This document shows, piece after piece, positions 26,071 to 35,838 of a DNA stretch of 64,000 nt. A program made the translations under genes and the position numbers. The DNA comes from Methanothrix sp. (GTDB lineage: Archaea; Halobacteriota; Methanosarcinia; Methanotrichales; Methanotrichaceae): positions 186,001 through 250,000 of the forward strand of contig NZ_JADJJX010000002.1 in NCBI RefSeq assembly GCF_016706325.1. The letters run 5' to 3'. The stretch's first letter is position 1, and each line of letters starts with the position of its first letter. The notes beneath the pieces were generated by a model. The model did no database searches. It was not told the DNA's origin and was given only the letters and a program-made list of their open reading frames with translations.

Positions 26071-26264
26071 TGAATATCCCCACTATTGTCATCATCTCTT
26101 TAATAGGGCAGATTTAATGCTCTCTGCCTTATCTACATTTTGCCATTGTCTGCATTCCATCACCCGTTATATACATTTTATCCAGGACTCTGCATCCAGG
26201 ACTCTATTGGGAAATCTATATCTCCCTGTTCTATCATATCGATCGGCGGTGTTCTCAATTGTCA

Positions 26265-28373
26265 ATGCCTATCCTTGTAACCTGCGGCCTCCCTTATGCC
26301 AATGGGCCCTGCCACCTGGGCCACCTAAGAACCTATGTACCAGCGGATATCTTCGTCCGGGGATTGAGAAAGATGGGCAGAGAGGTACTCTTCGTCTGCG
26401 GCTCAGATGCCCATGGGACCCCGATAGTGGTCAACGCCGAGGCCCAGGGAATGACTCCCAAGGCTCTGGTCACCAAATATCATCAGCACTTCGATGAGAT
26501 CTTCCAGGGAATGGAGGTCGATTTCGATTTCTTCGGCGATACCGATGGCCCTGTCAGCCACAACCGCACCAGAGAGGTGGTGGAAGCCCTCATGGAGAAT
26601 GGCTACGTCTATCCCAGGGAGATAGATCTGGCCTACTGCTCAGAGTGCGAGCGCTTCCTGCCAGATAGATATGTGGAGGGGGAGTGCCCCTACTGCGGCA
26701 AGCCCGCCCGGGGCGATGAGTGCGACCTGGGCTGTGGCCGCCACCTGGAGCCAGGAGAGATCAAGAATGCCATCTGCAAGGTCTGTGCCGGCAAGGCGGA
26801 GTACCGCAAACAGACTCACTACTTCTTCCGCCTCTCCGGATTTCAGAATTTCCTGCTTGAGTACCTGCAGACCCTGGGAGGAACAGCCTCGGCCAGAAAT
26901 TATGCCATTGAGTGGGTGCGCTCAGAGCTCAAAGACTGGTGCATAACCCGCAATATGACCTGGGGGGTCAGATTTCCAGGCAACGATGACCTGGTGGTAT
27001 ATGTTTGGGTGGACGCTCCTATAGGCTATATCGCCTTCACTGAGGAGTGGTGCACCAGATCGGGCCGGGACTGGGAGGATTACTGGAAGAAGCCTTCCCA
27101 GATCATTCACTTCATCGGCGGAGATATCGTCTACCATCACTGCATCTTCTGGCCGGCGATGCTCGAAGGAGCGGGATACACCCTCCCCTCAGCAGTGGTC
27201 GCCAGCGGCATGCTCAAGATCGATGACAAGAAGTTCTCCAAATCCCGGGGCAATGTCATCTGGGTGAAGGACGACTACCTGGACCAGAGATTGCATCCCG
27301 ACCTCCTCCGCTATTATCTGGCCAGTTACACTGCTCATAACAAGGAGGTCAACTTCGCCTGGAATATATTTGCCGATAAGGTCAACTCCGAGCTGGTGGG
27401 GGCCTTCGGCAACTTCCTCAACCGTGCTCTGACCTTCAGTGTGAAGAACTTTGAAGGAGAGGTGCCGGAGGGCAAGATCGATGCCGATGTCCTGGCCAGG
27501 ATAGAAAAGACCCTGGCCGAGGTTACATCAAGCCTGGAGGAGTATGAGTTCAAGAAGGCTGCAGACAGTGTGATGGCCCTGGCCGATTACGGTAACACCT
27601 ACTTCCAGAGCCATGAGCCCTGGAAGCTGATCCGGAGCAACAAAGAGGAGGCAGGATCGGTTCTTAAGAGCTGCCTGCAGATCGCCAAAGCAATGATCAT
27701 TCTGATGGAGCCGGTCATGCCGGCAAAGATGCAGGAGGCCTGGAGGCAGCTGGGCATGCCCGGGGAGGTCAAAGAGAGGGCCTTCAGTGATGCCATAGCA
27801 CCCCTGGCCTCCGGCCAGAGCCTGGGCACCCCCGAGATACTCTTCGATCGCCTGGAAGAGAAGTTCGTCAAGGACCTGGAGAGCATCTTCAGGGAGAGGA
27901 TTAAAGAGGCCGAGTCCAGGGAGAGAGAAAAAACAGATAAGAAGGAAGAGGTGGAAAAGGAAGAGGTGAAAAAGGAAGAAGCGAAAAAGGAAGAGGCGAA
28001 GAGGGGAGAAGCGAAGGAGGGAGAAGCGAAGGAGGGAGAGGCGAAGAAGGAAGAGATCTCCTTTGAGGACTTCCAGTCCATGGATATAAGGATCGGGGAG
28101 ATCAAGAGTGCAGAGGCCATCAAAGGCTCAAACAAGCTTCTCAAGCTCAAGGTGGATATAGGGGGAGAGGTCCGCCAGGTGGTGGCAGGCATTGCCCAAT
28201 CTTATTCAATGGATGATCTGGTAGGAACACAGGTGGTGGTTCTGGTCAATCTGCAGCCTGCCAAGCTCTTTGGAATAGAGTCACAGGCTATGCTCTTAGC
28301 AGCGGATGTGGCAGGCAGAGCAGTGCTGCTCAGGCCGAGAGAGGCTGTGGAGACGGGAACTAAGGTGCGTTAG
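26265..28373 (+). CDS. metG: Methionyl-tRNA synthetase with C-terminal tRNA-binding domain
   Basis: From ATG 26265 (MPILVTCGLPYANG) the protein has 702 residues; a TTG six bases upstream is possible. The HIGH signature is HLGH, the KMSKS signature is KFSKS, and the zinc knuckles are CSECERF, CPYC, CDLGC and CKVC (about 125-180). After the anticodon-binding domain comes a highly charged linker of repeated KEE/KEGEA units (about 550-600). A C-terminal EMAP-II/Trbp111-like OB domain (about 602-702) follows, with IRIGEIKSAEAIKGSNKLLKL. It begins a tightly spaced set, metG-atwA-rpa-radA. Confidence 0.96.
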   Translation: MPILVTCGLPYANGPCHLGHLRTYVPADIFVRGLRKMGREVLFVCGSDAHGTPIVVNAEAQGMTPKALVTKYHQHFDEIFQGMEVDFDFFGDTDGPVSHNRTREVVEALMENGYVYPREIDLAYCSECERFLPDRYVEGECPYCGKPARGDECDLGCGRHLEPGEIKNAICKVCAGKAEYRKQTHYFFRLSGFQNFLLEYLQTLGGTASARNYAIEWVRSELKDWCITRNMTWGVRFPGNDDLVVYVWVDAPIGYIAFTEEWCTRSGRDWEDYWKKPSQIIHFIGGDIVYHHCIFWPAMLEGAGYTLPSAVVASGMLKIDDKKFSKSRGNVIWVKDDYLDQRLHPDLLRYYLASYTAHNKEVNFAWNIFADKVNSELVGAFGNFLNRALTFSVKNFEGEVPEGKIDADVLARIEKTLAEVTSSLEEYEFKKAADSVMALADYGNTYFQSHEPWKLIRSNKEEAGSVLKSCLQIAKAMIILMEPVMPAKMQEAWRQLGMPGEVKERAFSDAIAPLASGQSLGTPEILFDRLEEKFVKDLESIFRERIKEAESREREKTDKKEEVEKEEVKKEEAKKEEAKRGEAKEGEAKEGEAKKEEISFEDFQSMDIRIGEIKSAEAIKGSNKLLKLKVDIGGEVRQVVAGIAQSYSMDDLVGTQVVVLVNLQPAKLFGIESQAMLLAADVAGRAVLLRPREAVETGTKVR

Positions 28374-28385
28374 GAGGTTATTATT

Positions 28386-30119
28386 TTGCTCCAGATAGAG
28401 AATCTTTCCAAGACTTACAGGTTAAATGACAGAGATGTTGAGGCCTTAAAAGAGATAAACTTCATCGCCCAGCCGGGCGAGATTCTGGGGATAGTGGGCA
28501 AGAGCGGTGGCGGAAAGAGCACCCTGATGAAGATACTGCGAGGCATGGAGAGCTTCGATTCCGGCAGGATCCTCCTGGATGACATCACCATCACTCCCAC
28601 CTCCAGCGAGGAGGAGATAAGGGCGCAGATGGCAGCCACAGCCATACACCTGCAAAGAGACTTCGCCCTCTGGACGGAGTCCGCCCTCAACAACATAGTA
28701 AGAAGAATCCATTCACGCAAGACCGGCTATGAGGTTCTGCCAATACCTGAGGATGCTGATTACGAAGAGATGTACAGAGAGGGGCTCTTCTACCTCAGCC
28801 TGGTGGGCCTGGAGAAGAAGGCCAACCACCTGGCCACCATCCTCAGCGGCGGGGAGAAGCAGAGGCTTGTCATTGCCAGGCAACTGGCCAAGAAGCCCAA
28901 GGTCCTATTGCTGGATGAGCCGGCCACTATGGCCTGCCCGGCGACAAAACAGGAGGTCTTGGATTCCATAAAAAATGTCCGGGATAAGCTAGGCCTGACC
29001 ATCATCGTCGTCTCCCATCTGCCTGAGATCCATGAATATCTGGCAGACAGGCTGATCTGGCTGGAGAAGGGGAAGATCGTTGCTGATGGTAAGCCAAGAG
29101 AGATACTGAATAGGTTCCTGGCAGGAATTGGAAAGCCCGAGCCTCTGGCGCCAAGAAGGAATCTCGGTCCGGCGATCAAGGTGAGAGATCTATCCAAGAG
29201 GATCTGCCAGGTCTGCACGGGAGAGGTTCTTGAGGTCCTCAGGATGGAGAAGCTCAACCTAGACATAAACAAGGGAGAGATAACCTCATTCATAGGCAAC
29301 AGCGGCGGGGGGAAGACCACCCTCCTCCAGATAATGCAGGGTATCAGGCTGCCCGATGAGGGGGCAGTCTATTATCGCTATGGTGATGACTGGGTGGATA
29401 TACTCACCTACTCACCCCAGAGGATGAATGTTCGCCGAACTTTGGGAATTATGTATCAGGAGTTCGCCCTTTATGCCGGTGAGACCATCATCGATCAGAT
29501 CGCTTATCATATGGGCATAAAGAGCACTGATGTGATCGGATATGCTCGTTCTGTGGCTGAGGAGATGGGCATAAGCGACAAGGTGCTCGATATCATCTAT
29601 GCCATGACGGATATGTCAGAGGAGGACGCCAAGGCCGCACTCGAGTCTTTGGGGCTTACCAGAGATATATTCAATGACCTATTCCCCCGTTTCCCGAGCA
29701 GCGAGGCGCAGAGGTTTGCCGAGCCGATCTTCGAATTGCTCTCTTTGGATAAGAGTGTGATGTGGAAGCTCCCCGGACATCTGTCCGGCGGGGAGCTGGT
29801 TAGGGCCTCACTGGCCATTCTTCTCGCTGCCAGGCCAGAGGTTATGATCCTGGACGAGCCATTTGGAGATATCGATCCCATCACCTTGCGGGAGGTCTCC
29901 AATGCCATAAAGAAGATCAACTCTGAGCTCGGCACAACCATCATCCTGGTGAGCCATCATGTCGACTTCGTGGAGGAGGTCTCCCACCGGGCTATTCTCA
30001 TGGAGAACGGGGCTCTGATTGCGGACGGCGATCCCAATGAGGTCTGCAATGCTTTCATCTCTCGCTGCAATGCCCCCTATCTGATAAATATGCAGGAGCG
30101 CTATGCTGTTCATGGATGA
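28386..30119 (+). CDS. atwA: Methyl-coenzyme M reductase activation ATPase, component A2
   Basis: A 577-residue protein with two ABC ATPase domains: Walker A GKSGGGKST (about 38-46) and GNSGGGKTT (about 302-310), and signatures LSGGEKQR and LSGGELVR. ICQVCTGEVLEVL at the domain junction is typical of component A2 (AtwA), the ATP carrier for reductive activation of methyl-coenzyme M reductase. The start is TTG 28386 with TTAGGAGGT upstream, 12 bp after metG. Methanogens often have two copies; whether this is the main one cannot be told here. No mcr genes are in the window. Confidence 0.92.
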   Translation: MLQIENLSKTYRLNDRDVEALKEINFIAQPGEILGIVGKSGGGKSTLMKILRGMESFDSGRILLDDITITPTSSEEEIRAQMAATAIHLQRDFALWTESALNNIVRRIHSRKTGYEVLPIPEDADYEEMYREGLFYLSLVGLEKKANHLATILSGGEKQRLVIARQLAKKPKVLLLDEPATMACPATKQEVLDSIKNVRDKLGLTIIVVSHLPEIHEYLADRLIWLEKGKIVADGKPREILNRFLAGIGKPEPLAPRRNLGPAIKVRDLSKRICQVCTGEVLEVLRMEKLNLDINKGEITSFIGNSGGGKTTLLQIMQGIRLPDEGAVYYRYGDDWVDILTYSPQRMNVRRTLGIMYQEFALYAGETIIDQIAYHMGIKSTDVIGYARSVAEEMGISDKVLDIIYAMTDMSEEDAKAALESLGLTRDIFNDLFPRFPSSEAQRFAEPIFELLSLDKSVMWKLPGHLSGGELVRASLAILLAARPEVMILDEPFGDIDPITLREVSNAIKKINSELGTTIILVSHHVDFVEEVSHRAILMENGALIADGDPNEVCNAFISRCNAPYLINMQERYAVHG

Positions 30120-30125
30120 TCGCTG

Positions 30126-31241
30126 ATGGATTCGGATATAGAGGAGATCTACTGCCAGGTGGCAGAGAGCATATCGCCTGAGGAGTTCGAGGAGCGGGTG
30201 AAGGAGAAGGTAGCCCTGATGGCCGGTCTGTGCGACCAACGGACTGCGGCCATGCTGGTGGCCAGAGATCTGGGCAGCCCTGAGGTTCTGACTAAGATCG
30301 GTAGCATCAGGCCGGAGATGGGAAATGTCACCTTCAGCGGCAAGGTGATCGCCGTCTCTCCGCTGCGTGAGTTTCAGCGATCAGACGGATCTTTGGGCAG
30401 AGTGGCCAACATCACCCTGGGAGATGAGACCGGCTCAATCCGTGTCGCCCTCTGGGATGAGGAGGCGGAGCTGGTCAGGTCGGGAGACATTGCCGTCGAT
30501 CAATGCCTCAAGGTGAAAGGGGTGGCCAAAGAGGGGTATGCCGGAACTGAGGTGAGCCTGGGCCGCAGCGGCGGATTCGAGGAGATAGATCAGGATATTC
30601 GTCCCCGAATCGAGCCGTACATGATCGGTGAGCTGAAGAAGGACATGAGCGATGTCAGCCTTCTGGCGGTGGTTGTAGATCCGGGTGAGATAAGGGAGTT
30701 CGAGCGCCGAGATGGTGGCAAGGGGCTGGTTCGAGGGGTGACGCTGGGGGATGAGAGCGGCAAGATCCGGCTGACCTTATGGGATGAACAGGCTCAGATG
30801 CCCCTTCTCAAGGGGGAGACTCTGGAGATCGTGGGGGGCTCTGTGCGGGAGAGATATGGCCTGCTGGAGATCCAGACGACAGGGAGCACGGCGGTGCGCA
30901 AGAGCAGCAAAAATCTCGATTTCTGTGAGAAGATAACCCCCATCGATGAGCTGAAAGAGGGAATGCTCTGCAGCGTATCCGGCTTCGTCTCCGGCTTAGG
31001 AGAGGTGCGGGAGTTTCAAAGGGATGATGGTAGGACTGGGAGGGTGGCGAATATCTACATCTCTGATGAGACCGGCCGGATCCGGGCTGCTCTATGGGGT
31101 GAGCATGTCGATCGACTGATGGAGGTGGATCTTGGATACAGGGCGGAGATCATCGATGCACAGGTAAAGAGCGGCTGGAACGAGGGCCTGGAGCTCTCCT
31201 GCGGATGGCGCACCAAGATTACTTTCGCCCCGCCTGAGTAA
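30126..31241 (+). CDS. Replication protein A, three OB folds
   Basis: A 371-residue single-strand DNA-binding protein with a helical N terminus (about 1-60) and three OB folds at about 68-155, 175-262 and 280-365. Each shows REFQR/REFER-type strands followed by RVANITLGDETGSIRVALWDE-like segments. No zinc finger is present. This is the multi-OB type of archaeal RPA. It begins 6 bp after atwA and is followed 46 bp later by radA, so ssDNA binding and recombinase are co-transcribed. Confidence 0.92.
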   Translation: MDSDIEEIYCQVAESISPEEFEERVKEKVALMAGLCDQRTAAMLVARDLGSPEVLTKIGSIRPEMGNVTFSGKVIAVSPLREFQRSDGSLGRVANITLGDETGSIRVALWDEEAELVRSGDIAVDQCLKVKGVAKEGYAGTEVSLGRSGGFEEIDQDIRPRIEPYMIGELKKDMSDVSLLAVVVDPGEIREFERRDGGKGLVRGVTLGDESGKIRLTLWDEQAQMPLLKGETLEIVGGSVRERYGLLEIQTTGSTAVRKSSKNLDFCEKITPIDELKEGMLCSVSGFVSGLGEVREFQRDDGRTGRVANIYISDETGRIRAALWGEHVDRLMEVDLGYRAEIIDAQVKSGWNEGLELSCGWRTKITFAPPE

Positions 31242-31287
31242 GGGAGTTAAGTGAATCATGAGATCATCTAACAGAGGAACTGTGAAG

Positions 31288-32264
31288 ATGGCAATAAAAC
31301 TACTGGAAGACCTGCCGGGCGTTGGTCCGGCCACTGCAGAAAGCTGCGCGATGCGGGGTACAGCTCAATTGAGGCCATTGCCGTTGCCTCCCCTGGTGAA
31401 CTGGTTGCTGCGGCTGAGGTCGGGGAGGCCACTGCCGCCAAGATCATAGCCGGCGCCAGAGAGGCAGCAGACGTAGGGGGCTTTGAGACCGGAGACCGCA
31501 TCTTAGAGCGGAGAAAACAGGTGGGTAAGGTCACTACCAGCAGCAAGAACTTCGATGAGCTGTTGGGCGGTGGCATGGAGACTCAGGCCATAGTGGAGCT
31601 TTATGGAGAGTTCGGATGCGGCAAGACCCAGGTCGCCCACCAGATGGCAGTAAATGTCCAGTTGCCAGTGGAGATGGGAGGACTGAACGGCTCCGTCATC
31701 ATAATTGACACTGAGAATACCTTCCGTCCAGAGCGCATCGACCAGATGGTCAAGGGGCTGCCCCCCGCACCCGATGGCCGGATCTGGGAGACGAAGGACT
31801 TCTTAGAGAATATCAATGTAGCCCGGGCCTTTAACTCCAATCATCAGATCCTCCTGGCGGAGAGCGCCATGGACCTGGCGGAGAAGGCTAAGGAGTCTGA
31901 GAGGCCAGTGCGGCTGCTCATTGTGGACTCAGTGACCTCTCACTTCCGGGCAGAGTATATAGGGCGGGGCACATTGGCAGAACGCCAGCAGAAGCTCAAC
32001 AAGCATCTGCACGACCTGATGCGTTTCGGAGATCTGAACAATGCCCTGATCCTGGTGACCAACCAGGTAATGTCCAAGCCGGACACCTTCTTCGGAGATC
32101 CGACCAAGCCCGTGGGAGGACATGTCCTGGGTCATACCTCCACCTTCCGGATATATCTAAGAAAGTCAAAAGGAGAGAAGCGGATCGCCCGTCTGGTGGA
32201 TTCGCCCAGCATGCCCGATGGGGAGGCTGTCTTCTCAGTGACAACAGAGGGATTGAGGGACTGA
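31288..32264 (+). pseudogene. radA: RadA recombinase gene interrupted by a one-base frameshift
   Basis: ATG 31288 opens MAIKLLEDLPGVGPATAE, the helix-hairpin-helix N terminus of RadA. The frame breaks at the A run 31340-31342: one added A restores KLRDAGYSSIEAIAV and runs to the main frame with Walker A GEFGCGKT (about 104-111 of the whole), HIVDS-type LLIVDSV and the stop at 32264. Repaired, the protein has 325 residues, normal for RadA. All core motifs are intact. RadA is the archaeal strand-exchange enzyme and loss would be severe, so a consensus error is the likeliest explanation; the alternative is real inactivation or translation from the internal GTG at 31521 without the N-terminal domain. 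Confidence 0.9.
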
Positions 32265-32545
32265 AGACAGGGAAGGTCCCCTGTAGCTTCCCATGGGCAA
32301 TCCTGGGATCGCTGCCTGTCCCGTCATGGCGTCTTTTCCATAAAAACATGCCTCAAAAACCGGGGGATACCAGCCATATCCACCCGGCCAGACTCCTCTG
32401 ATCAGGGCCACCTTATTGATCATCATATGCTTAGCTCTGATCCGCCTGCGACCAACTGCAAATTAAGCTGATCCGGGTACGGATTCAGGGGGATGATGGC
32501 CAACTCAACCCAAAGCTTTAACGTCTCCAGCGCTCTTCTTCTGCC

Positions 32546-34069
32546 ATGAACCTAGGTCGCCTCTTCAAACCGAAATTCAAACCACGCATAGCGGAAAGCC
32601 CGCCATTTAATTATCTGGAACTGAGGAGCAAACCCTTCTACATTGTGGCCTCAGTGGAGGTGGGCAATACCACCACCAAGTGCATCCTCACTGCTACTGA
32701 TCTGAATACCGGCAAGACCTACATCGTGGATAAGACGGTGAAGATGACCAGAGATGTGAGGTCGCCAAAGGCTGGAGAGGAGATCTTCGCCCATACCATC
32801 AGCGGCACGCCCCTCACCAAGGAGTCCGTTGCCGAGCTGGTGAAAGACACTCTGATTGAGAGCCACGAGAGAGCCCGGCTGGACATCAAGACCGATCTGG
32901 ACTTCGTGGTGCGCTCAACTGGTGTTGTAGCTGAGCTTGACTCCCCTGAGCAGGTGGGGATATTCATTCAGGCCCTGGCCCAGGGCTGCCTCGATGCCGG
33001 TGTCCCCCCCCGGCTCATGACTCCGGCGATGAGCATCCATAACATCCTGGATAAGTTCAAGAGATATACCATGATCGAGAAGGTCATCTTCATGGGAGCA
33101 GTTGCCTCATGCTTCCCTCCCCAGGGGTCCACTGGAGTGGAGGTGGTGGCCAATGAGATGGAAGGTGAGCTTGCCACTGCCGGAATAAAGGAAGGGAGCC
33201 GCTGGACAGATGTGGACTTCAGAAACCCCTGCCTCTCTATGGACTTCGGCACCACCCTCGATGGCAGGGTGACCAGTGAAGAGCTGCCCTATGCCCATAC
33301 CATAGGCAACCTTCTGGGCCTGGCAGGGGCCATACCGGACGCCGTAGTCCAGGGAACGGGGCTGGTGGACAGGAAGATAGGTGCTACCCTGGACATATTC
33401 GATGCCGGCCTGAAGCCCGACTATGGAAAGAGGGCTCAGGATTATGCCGGCCGGATCGAAGAGCTGGTGATAATCGAGAAGGTTCCGCAGAACCGCAATA
33501 AATACGGCCTGGTGCCGGTTAACCCGGAGGCTGCAGCCAAGAACAATGTGGTTCTCATCGGCTGCGATGTGGGGGTTAACGGCAGCGACCTGGAGAAGCT
33601 CTCCGAGATCGGCGCGGATATCAATAGCGCCAAAACCCGTGACCTGCGGGTCCTCTTTGGCGCTTTGGACCTGGTCATGGCCCGGGTGGCCCGCCGGCTG
33701 GTCCAGGTCGGGATCGATGAGGGCATAGTCACCGGCCACACTGCCATCGGTGTTACAGGAAGAGCGGGCATCACCGGCAACAAACCCCGCCTGATCTTGG
33801 AGGAGATAGACAAGCTCGGGCTGTATGACCAAACGGACAGGAATGTGGTCTTCGTGGATGATGGCCTGGCCAGGGGAGCAGCGGTTATGGCCCGCTGCAT
33901 GAACTCCATGGGAACTCCCAGAAATCCACTGGGCGGAATTCGCAAAGGGGGATGCATCCTCAAGAAAAGGATGAGCTATGAGGCGGAAAAAGGCCTGGTC
34001 CCCGCCCCCCAGGAGGCCCGACCGGACAGGGACACTCATGCTTATTTTGAGGGAGGGCATAGACGATAG
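32546..34069 (+). CDS. Methanogenesis marker protein 14
   Basis: A 507-residue protein with VASVEVGNTTTKCILTATD (about 34-52), MDFGTTLDGRVTSEELPYAHT (about 232-252) and GCDVGVNGSDLEKL, features of the ASKHA-like methanogenesis marker 14 family found in nearly all methanogens. Function is not established; the fold suggests nucleotide binding and perhaps a role in activation or repair of a methanogenic cofactor protein. The last 30 residues (after GGCILKKRM) are polar and poorly conserved. It follows radA by about 280 bp with no gene in between. Confidence 0.88.
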   Translation: MNLGRLFKPKFKPRIAESPPFNYLELRSKPFYIVASVEVGNTTTKCILTATDLNTGKTYIVDKTVKMTRDVRSPKAGEEIFAHTISGTPLTKESVAELVKDTLIESHERARLDIKTDLDFVVRSTGVVAELDSPEQVGIFIQALAQGCLDAGVPPRLMTPAMSIHNILDKFKRYTMIEKVIFMGAVASCFPPQGSTGVEVVANEMEGELATAGIKEGSRWTDVDFRNPCLSMDFGTTLDGRVTSEELPYAHTIGNLLGLAGAIPDAVVQGTGLVDRKIGATLDIFDAGLKPDYGKRAQDYAGRIEELVIIEKVPQNRNKYGLVPVNPEAAAKNNVVLIGCDVGVNGSDLEKLSEIGADINSAKTRDLRVLFGALDLVMARVARRLVQVGIDEGIVTGHTAIGVTGRAGITGNKPRLILEEIDKLGLYDQTDRNVVFVDDGLARGAAVMARCMNSMGTPRNPLGGIRKGGCILKKRMSYEAEKGLVPAPQEARPDRDTHAYFEGGHRR

Positions 34070-34106
34070 AAAAGATATACGATAAATAAGAAGGATTAAG
34101 CAGAAA

Positions 34107-34832
34107 ATGCCATCGTCCAGATCGCACCCACCGGCCAGGTCAGAGGAGGAGACCCCTGTATCAGTGCTGGCTGTAGAAGAGCAGGAGGAGGAGATATGGA
34201 TCTCTTCAGAGGCGGTTGCTGCCAGCGGATTCCCCCCCTGTATAAAAAGCATAATAAGCGGTGTTGAGGGCAAAAAAGGCATGCACAGGAGGGGAGCGAT
34301 CCTGGCCTCATTCCTGGGTCAATGCGGCTGGAGCCATGAGGAGGCGGGCGTTCTGTGGCAGAGTGCAATATCAGCAGAGGAGAGGATCTTCAGGAAATGG
34401 TTCCGGAGGATGAATTGCCCGAGATGTGAGACTATGAATAAGCAGAGCAGAGGCTATCCTGATCTGGGAGTTGCGGATCTGATGCTATGCAGACCGGATG
34501 AGGTGTGCCAGAGGATCAAAAGCCCGGTAGAGTACGCCGCCCGGCTGTTCTCCCAGGATGACCACTTCAAAGGAAGACAGGAGCATATTCGAACCACATT
34601 CCTGGTTCGTCTTTTCAACTGGAAGACAGGCAAAGAGTTCGATATCAAACTGACAGAAGCTGAGAAAGAGGAATTGGAGAGCCTGAAAAAGAAGCAGATG
34701 GAGAGGAACAGCCTCAATACCATATTGACCTTCAACTGGTCCAAGTCCAGGGGGAGGCTCCGTCCCAGGTTTCGCCTTATGGAGAGGGAGAAGTATCCGC
34801 TCCGAAGGCGGATTCTATCTGAGCTTCTTTAG
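34107..34832 (+). CDS. Protein resembling the Fe-S C-terminal domain of primase large subunit
   Basis: A 241-residue protein with a disordered acidic start (about 1-35) followed by FPPCIKSII (C45), a helical stretch with RRGAILASFLGQCGW and RNCPRC-type MNCPRCETMNKQSRGYP (C104, C107), then LMLCRPDEVC (C128, C134). The order PPC - long helical part - CPxCxTM - Gly/Pro - C is the layout of the [4Fe-4S] domain of PriL. The remaining C-terminal half (about 140-241) is basic and unlike PriL. It may bind primer/template or RNA ends. True PriL must be encoded elsewhere; this is a paralogue by inference. It begins 37 bp after marker protein 14. Confidence 0.6.
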   Translation: MPSSRSHPPARSEEETPVSVLAVEEQEEEIWISSEAVAASGFPPCIKSIISGVEGKKGMHRRGAILASFLGQCGWSHEEAGVLWQSAISAEERIFRKWFRRMNCPRCETMNKQSRGYPDLGVADLMLCRPDEVCQRIKSPVEYAARLFSQDDHFKGRQEHIRTTFLVRLFNWKTGKEFDIKLTEAEKEELESLKKKQMERNSLNTILTFNWSKSRGRLRPRFRLMEREKYPLRRRILSELL

Positions 34833-35050
34833 GGCTCTTCGCTATTCCATGTGGGCAACTTCAGGATAGCAGTAAGCGGACTCAATCATTATGATATCAG
34901 GCATGAATCCCGGCGCAGAGTCAGCAGGCAGCGACATATCCCATGATAATCCCAAATCCCGGCAGTCATGACGTTGTAAGGACCAAGCTATAGGATTAGA
35001 GATCCCTTAAATCCACCCACACGAAACAGCGAGGAGCCTTCTTTAATGGC

Positions 35051-35698
35051 TCAAGAAGGACCAGGGTCCGGTTCGAGGACATTTATCTGCAGAGCATCGT
35101 TGAAGCTCTCCCTTCCCTGCAATGATGTAGCAGATATACTGATGCTGTACCTGCCCGGTGGGACGCTGGCAGTCCAGATGCCGGTGTACTCATCCTCCAA
35201 TCCCTTGATCAAGACTATATTCCCAGAATTGATTCCGGCAGAATTCCTGATAGTGGCGCTGGCGGTGATGCGGTTTTTGCTGTTGGAACGGCTGAGATTA
35301 CCGGCATTCTCTCCCTCACTGACAGTGGCAAAGAGAGCAGTGATATTGACGGTGCCACCGGCGGTCACATTTATCGGATCGGCATTGATTCTTTCCAGGA
35401 TGATGGAGGGGGTGGCGGCAGTGCCGAGAATGGCTCTCGTCTGAGCGGAAGTGGTAGCTGCTTTGTTCTCTTGATCTTCGGATTCTTTCTCAAACTGAGA
35501 GCTGGTCATGCGCGCCACCTTGGGCCCATAGTCCTGTTGGGTTTCATTGATGGGAATACCCTCCAGAAAGCTGGTCGCGCTCTTAGACCAGTCCTCTTCC
35601 TTGGAGCAGGTTGAGCAGGCGGCTGAGGCGCTGAAGCTCAGGGCTGATATGATCATTATAACCATGATGCCAAGCGATATGAACGCGGATTTCTTCAT
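35051..35698 (-). CDS. Secreted hypothetical protein with beta-sandwich C terminus
   Basis: From ATG 35698 (MKKSAFISLGIMVIMI) the protein has 215 residues. A signal peptide ends near SASA-ACSTC, followed by a charged segment and a beta-rich C-terminal domain (about 100-215) with INADPINVTAGGTVNITA and GIWTASVPPGRYSISI. This resembles Ig-like or CARDB-type folds of archaeal surface proteins. The two cysteines just after the signal could form a disulfide. An upstream in-frame start at 35716 would only lengthen the cytosolic end. Function unknown. Confidence 0.6.
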   Translation of the reverse strand: MKKSAFISLGIMVIMIISALSFSASAACSTCSKEEDWSKSATSFLEGIPINETQQDYGPKVARMTSSQFEKESEDQENKAATTSAQTRAILGTAATPSIILERINADPINVTAGGTVNITALFATVSEGENAGNLSRSNSKNRITASATIRNSAGINSGNIVLIKGLEDEYTGIWTASVPPGRYSISISATSLQGRESFNDALQINVLEPDPGPS

Positions 35699-35838
35699 AT
35701 TCGGGCCCGTTTGCACTTTATTTATATCATCCTAGCGCCCGAGAATGCTCCATCAGCAATCTCTCTCATCCATCCATGGCAATGATTATCCGGGCAAACG
35801 ATATAATCATATATAAGGAGCATCAAATTTCTATACAG

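Noticed and set aside
31340..31342. Programmed frameshifting in radA
   Set aside because: No slippery heptamer or downstream structure is evident and archaeal radA is not known to use one.
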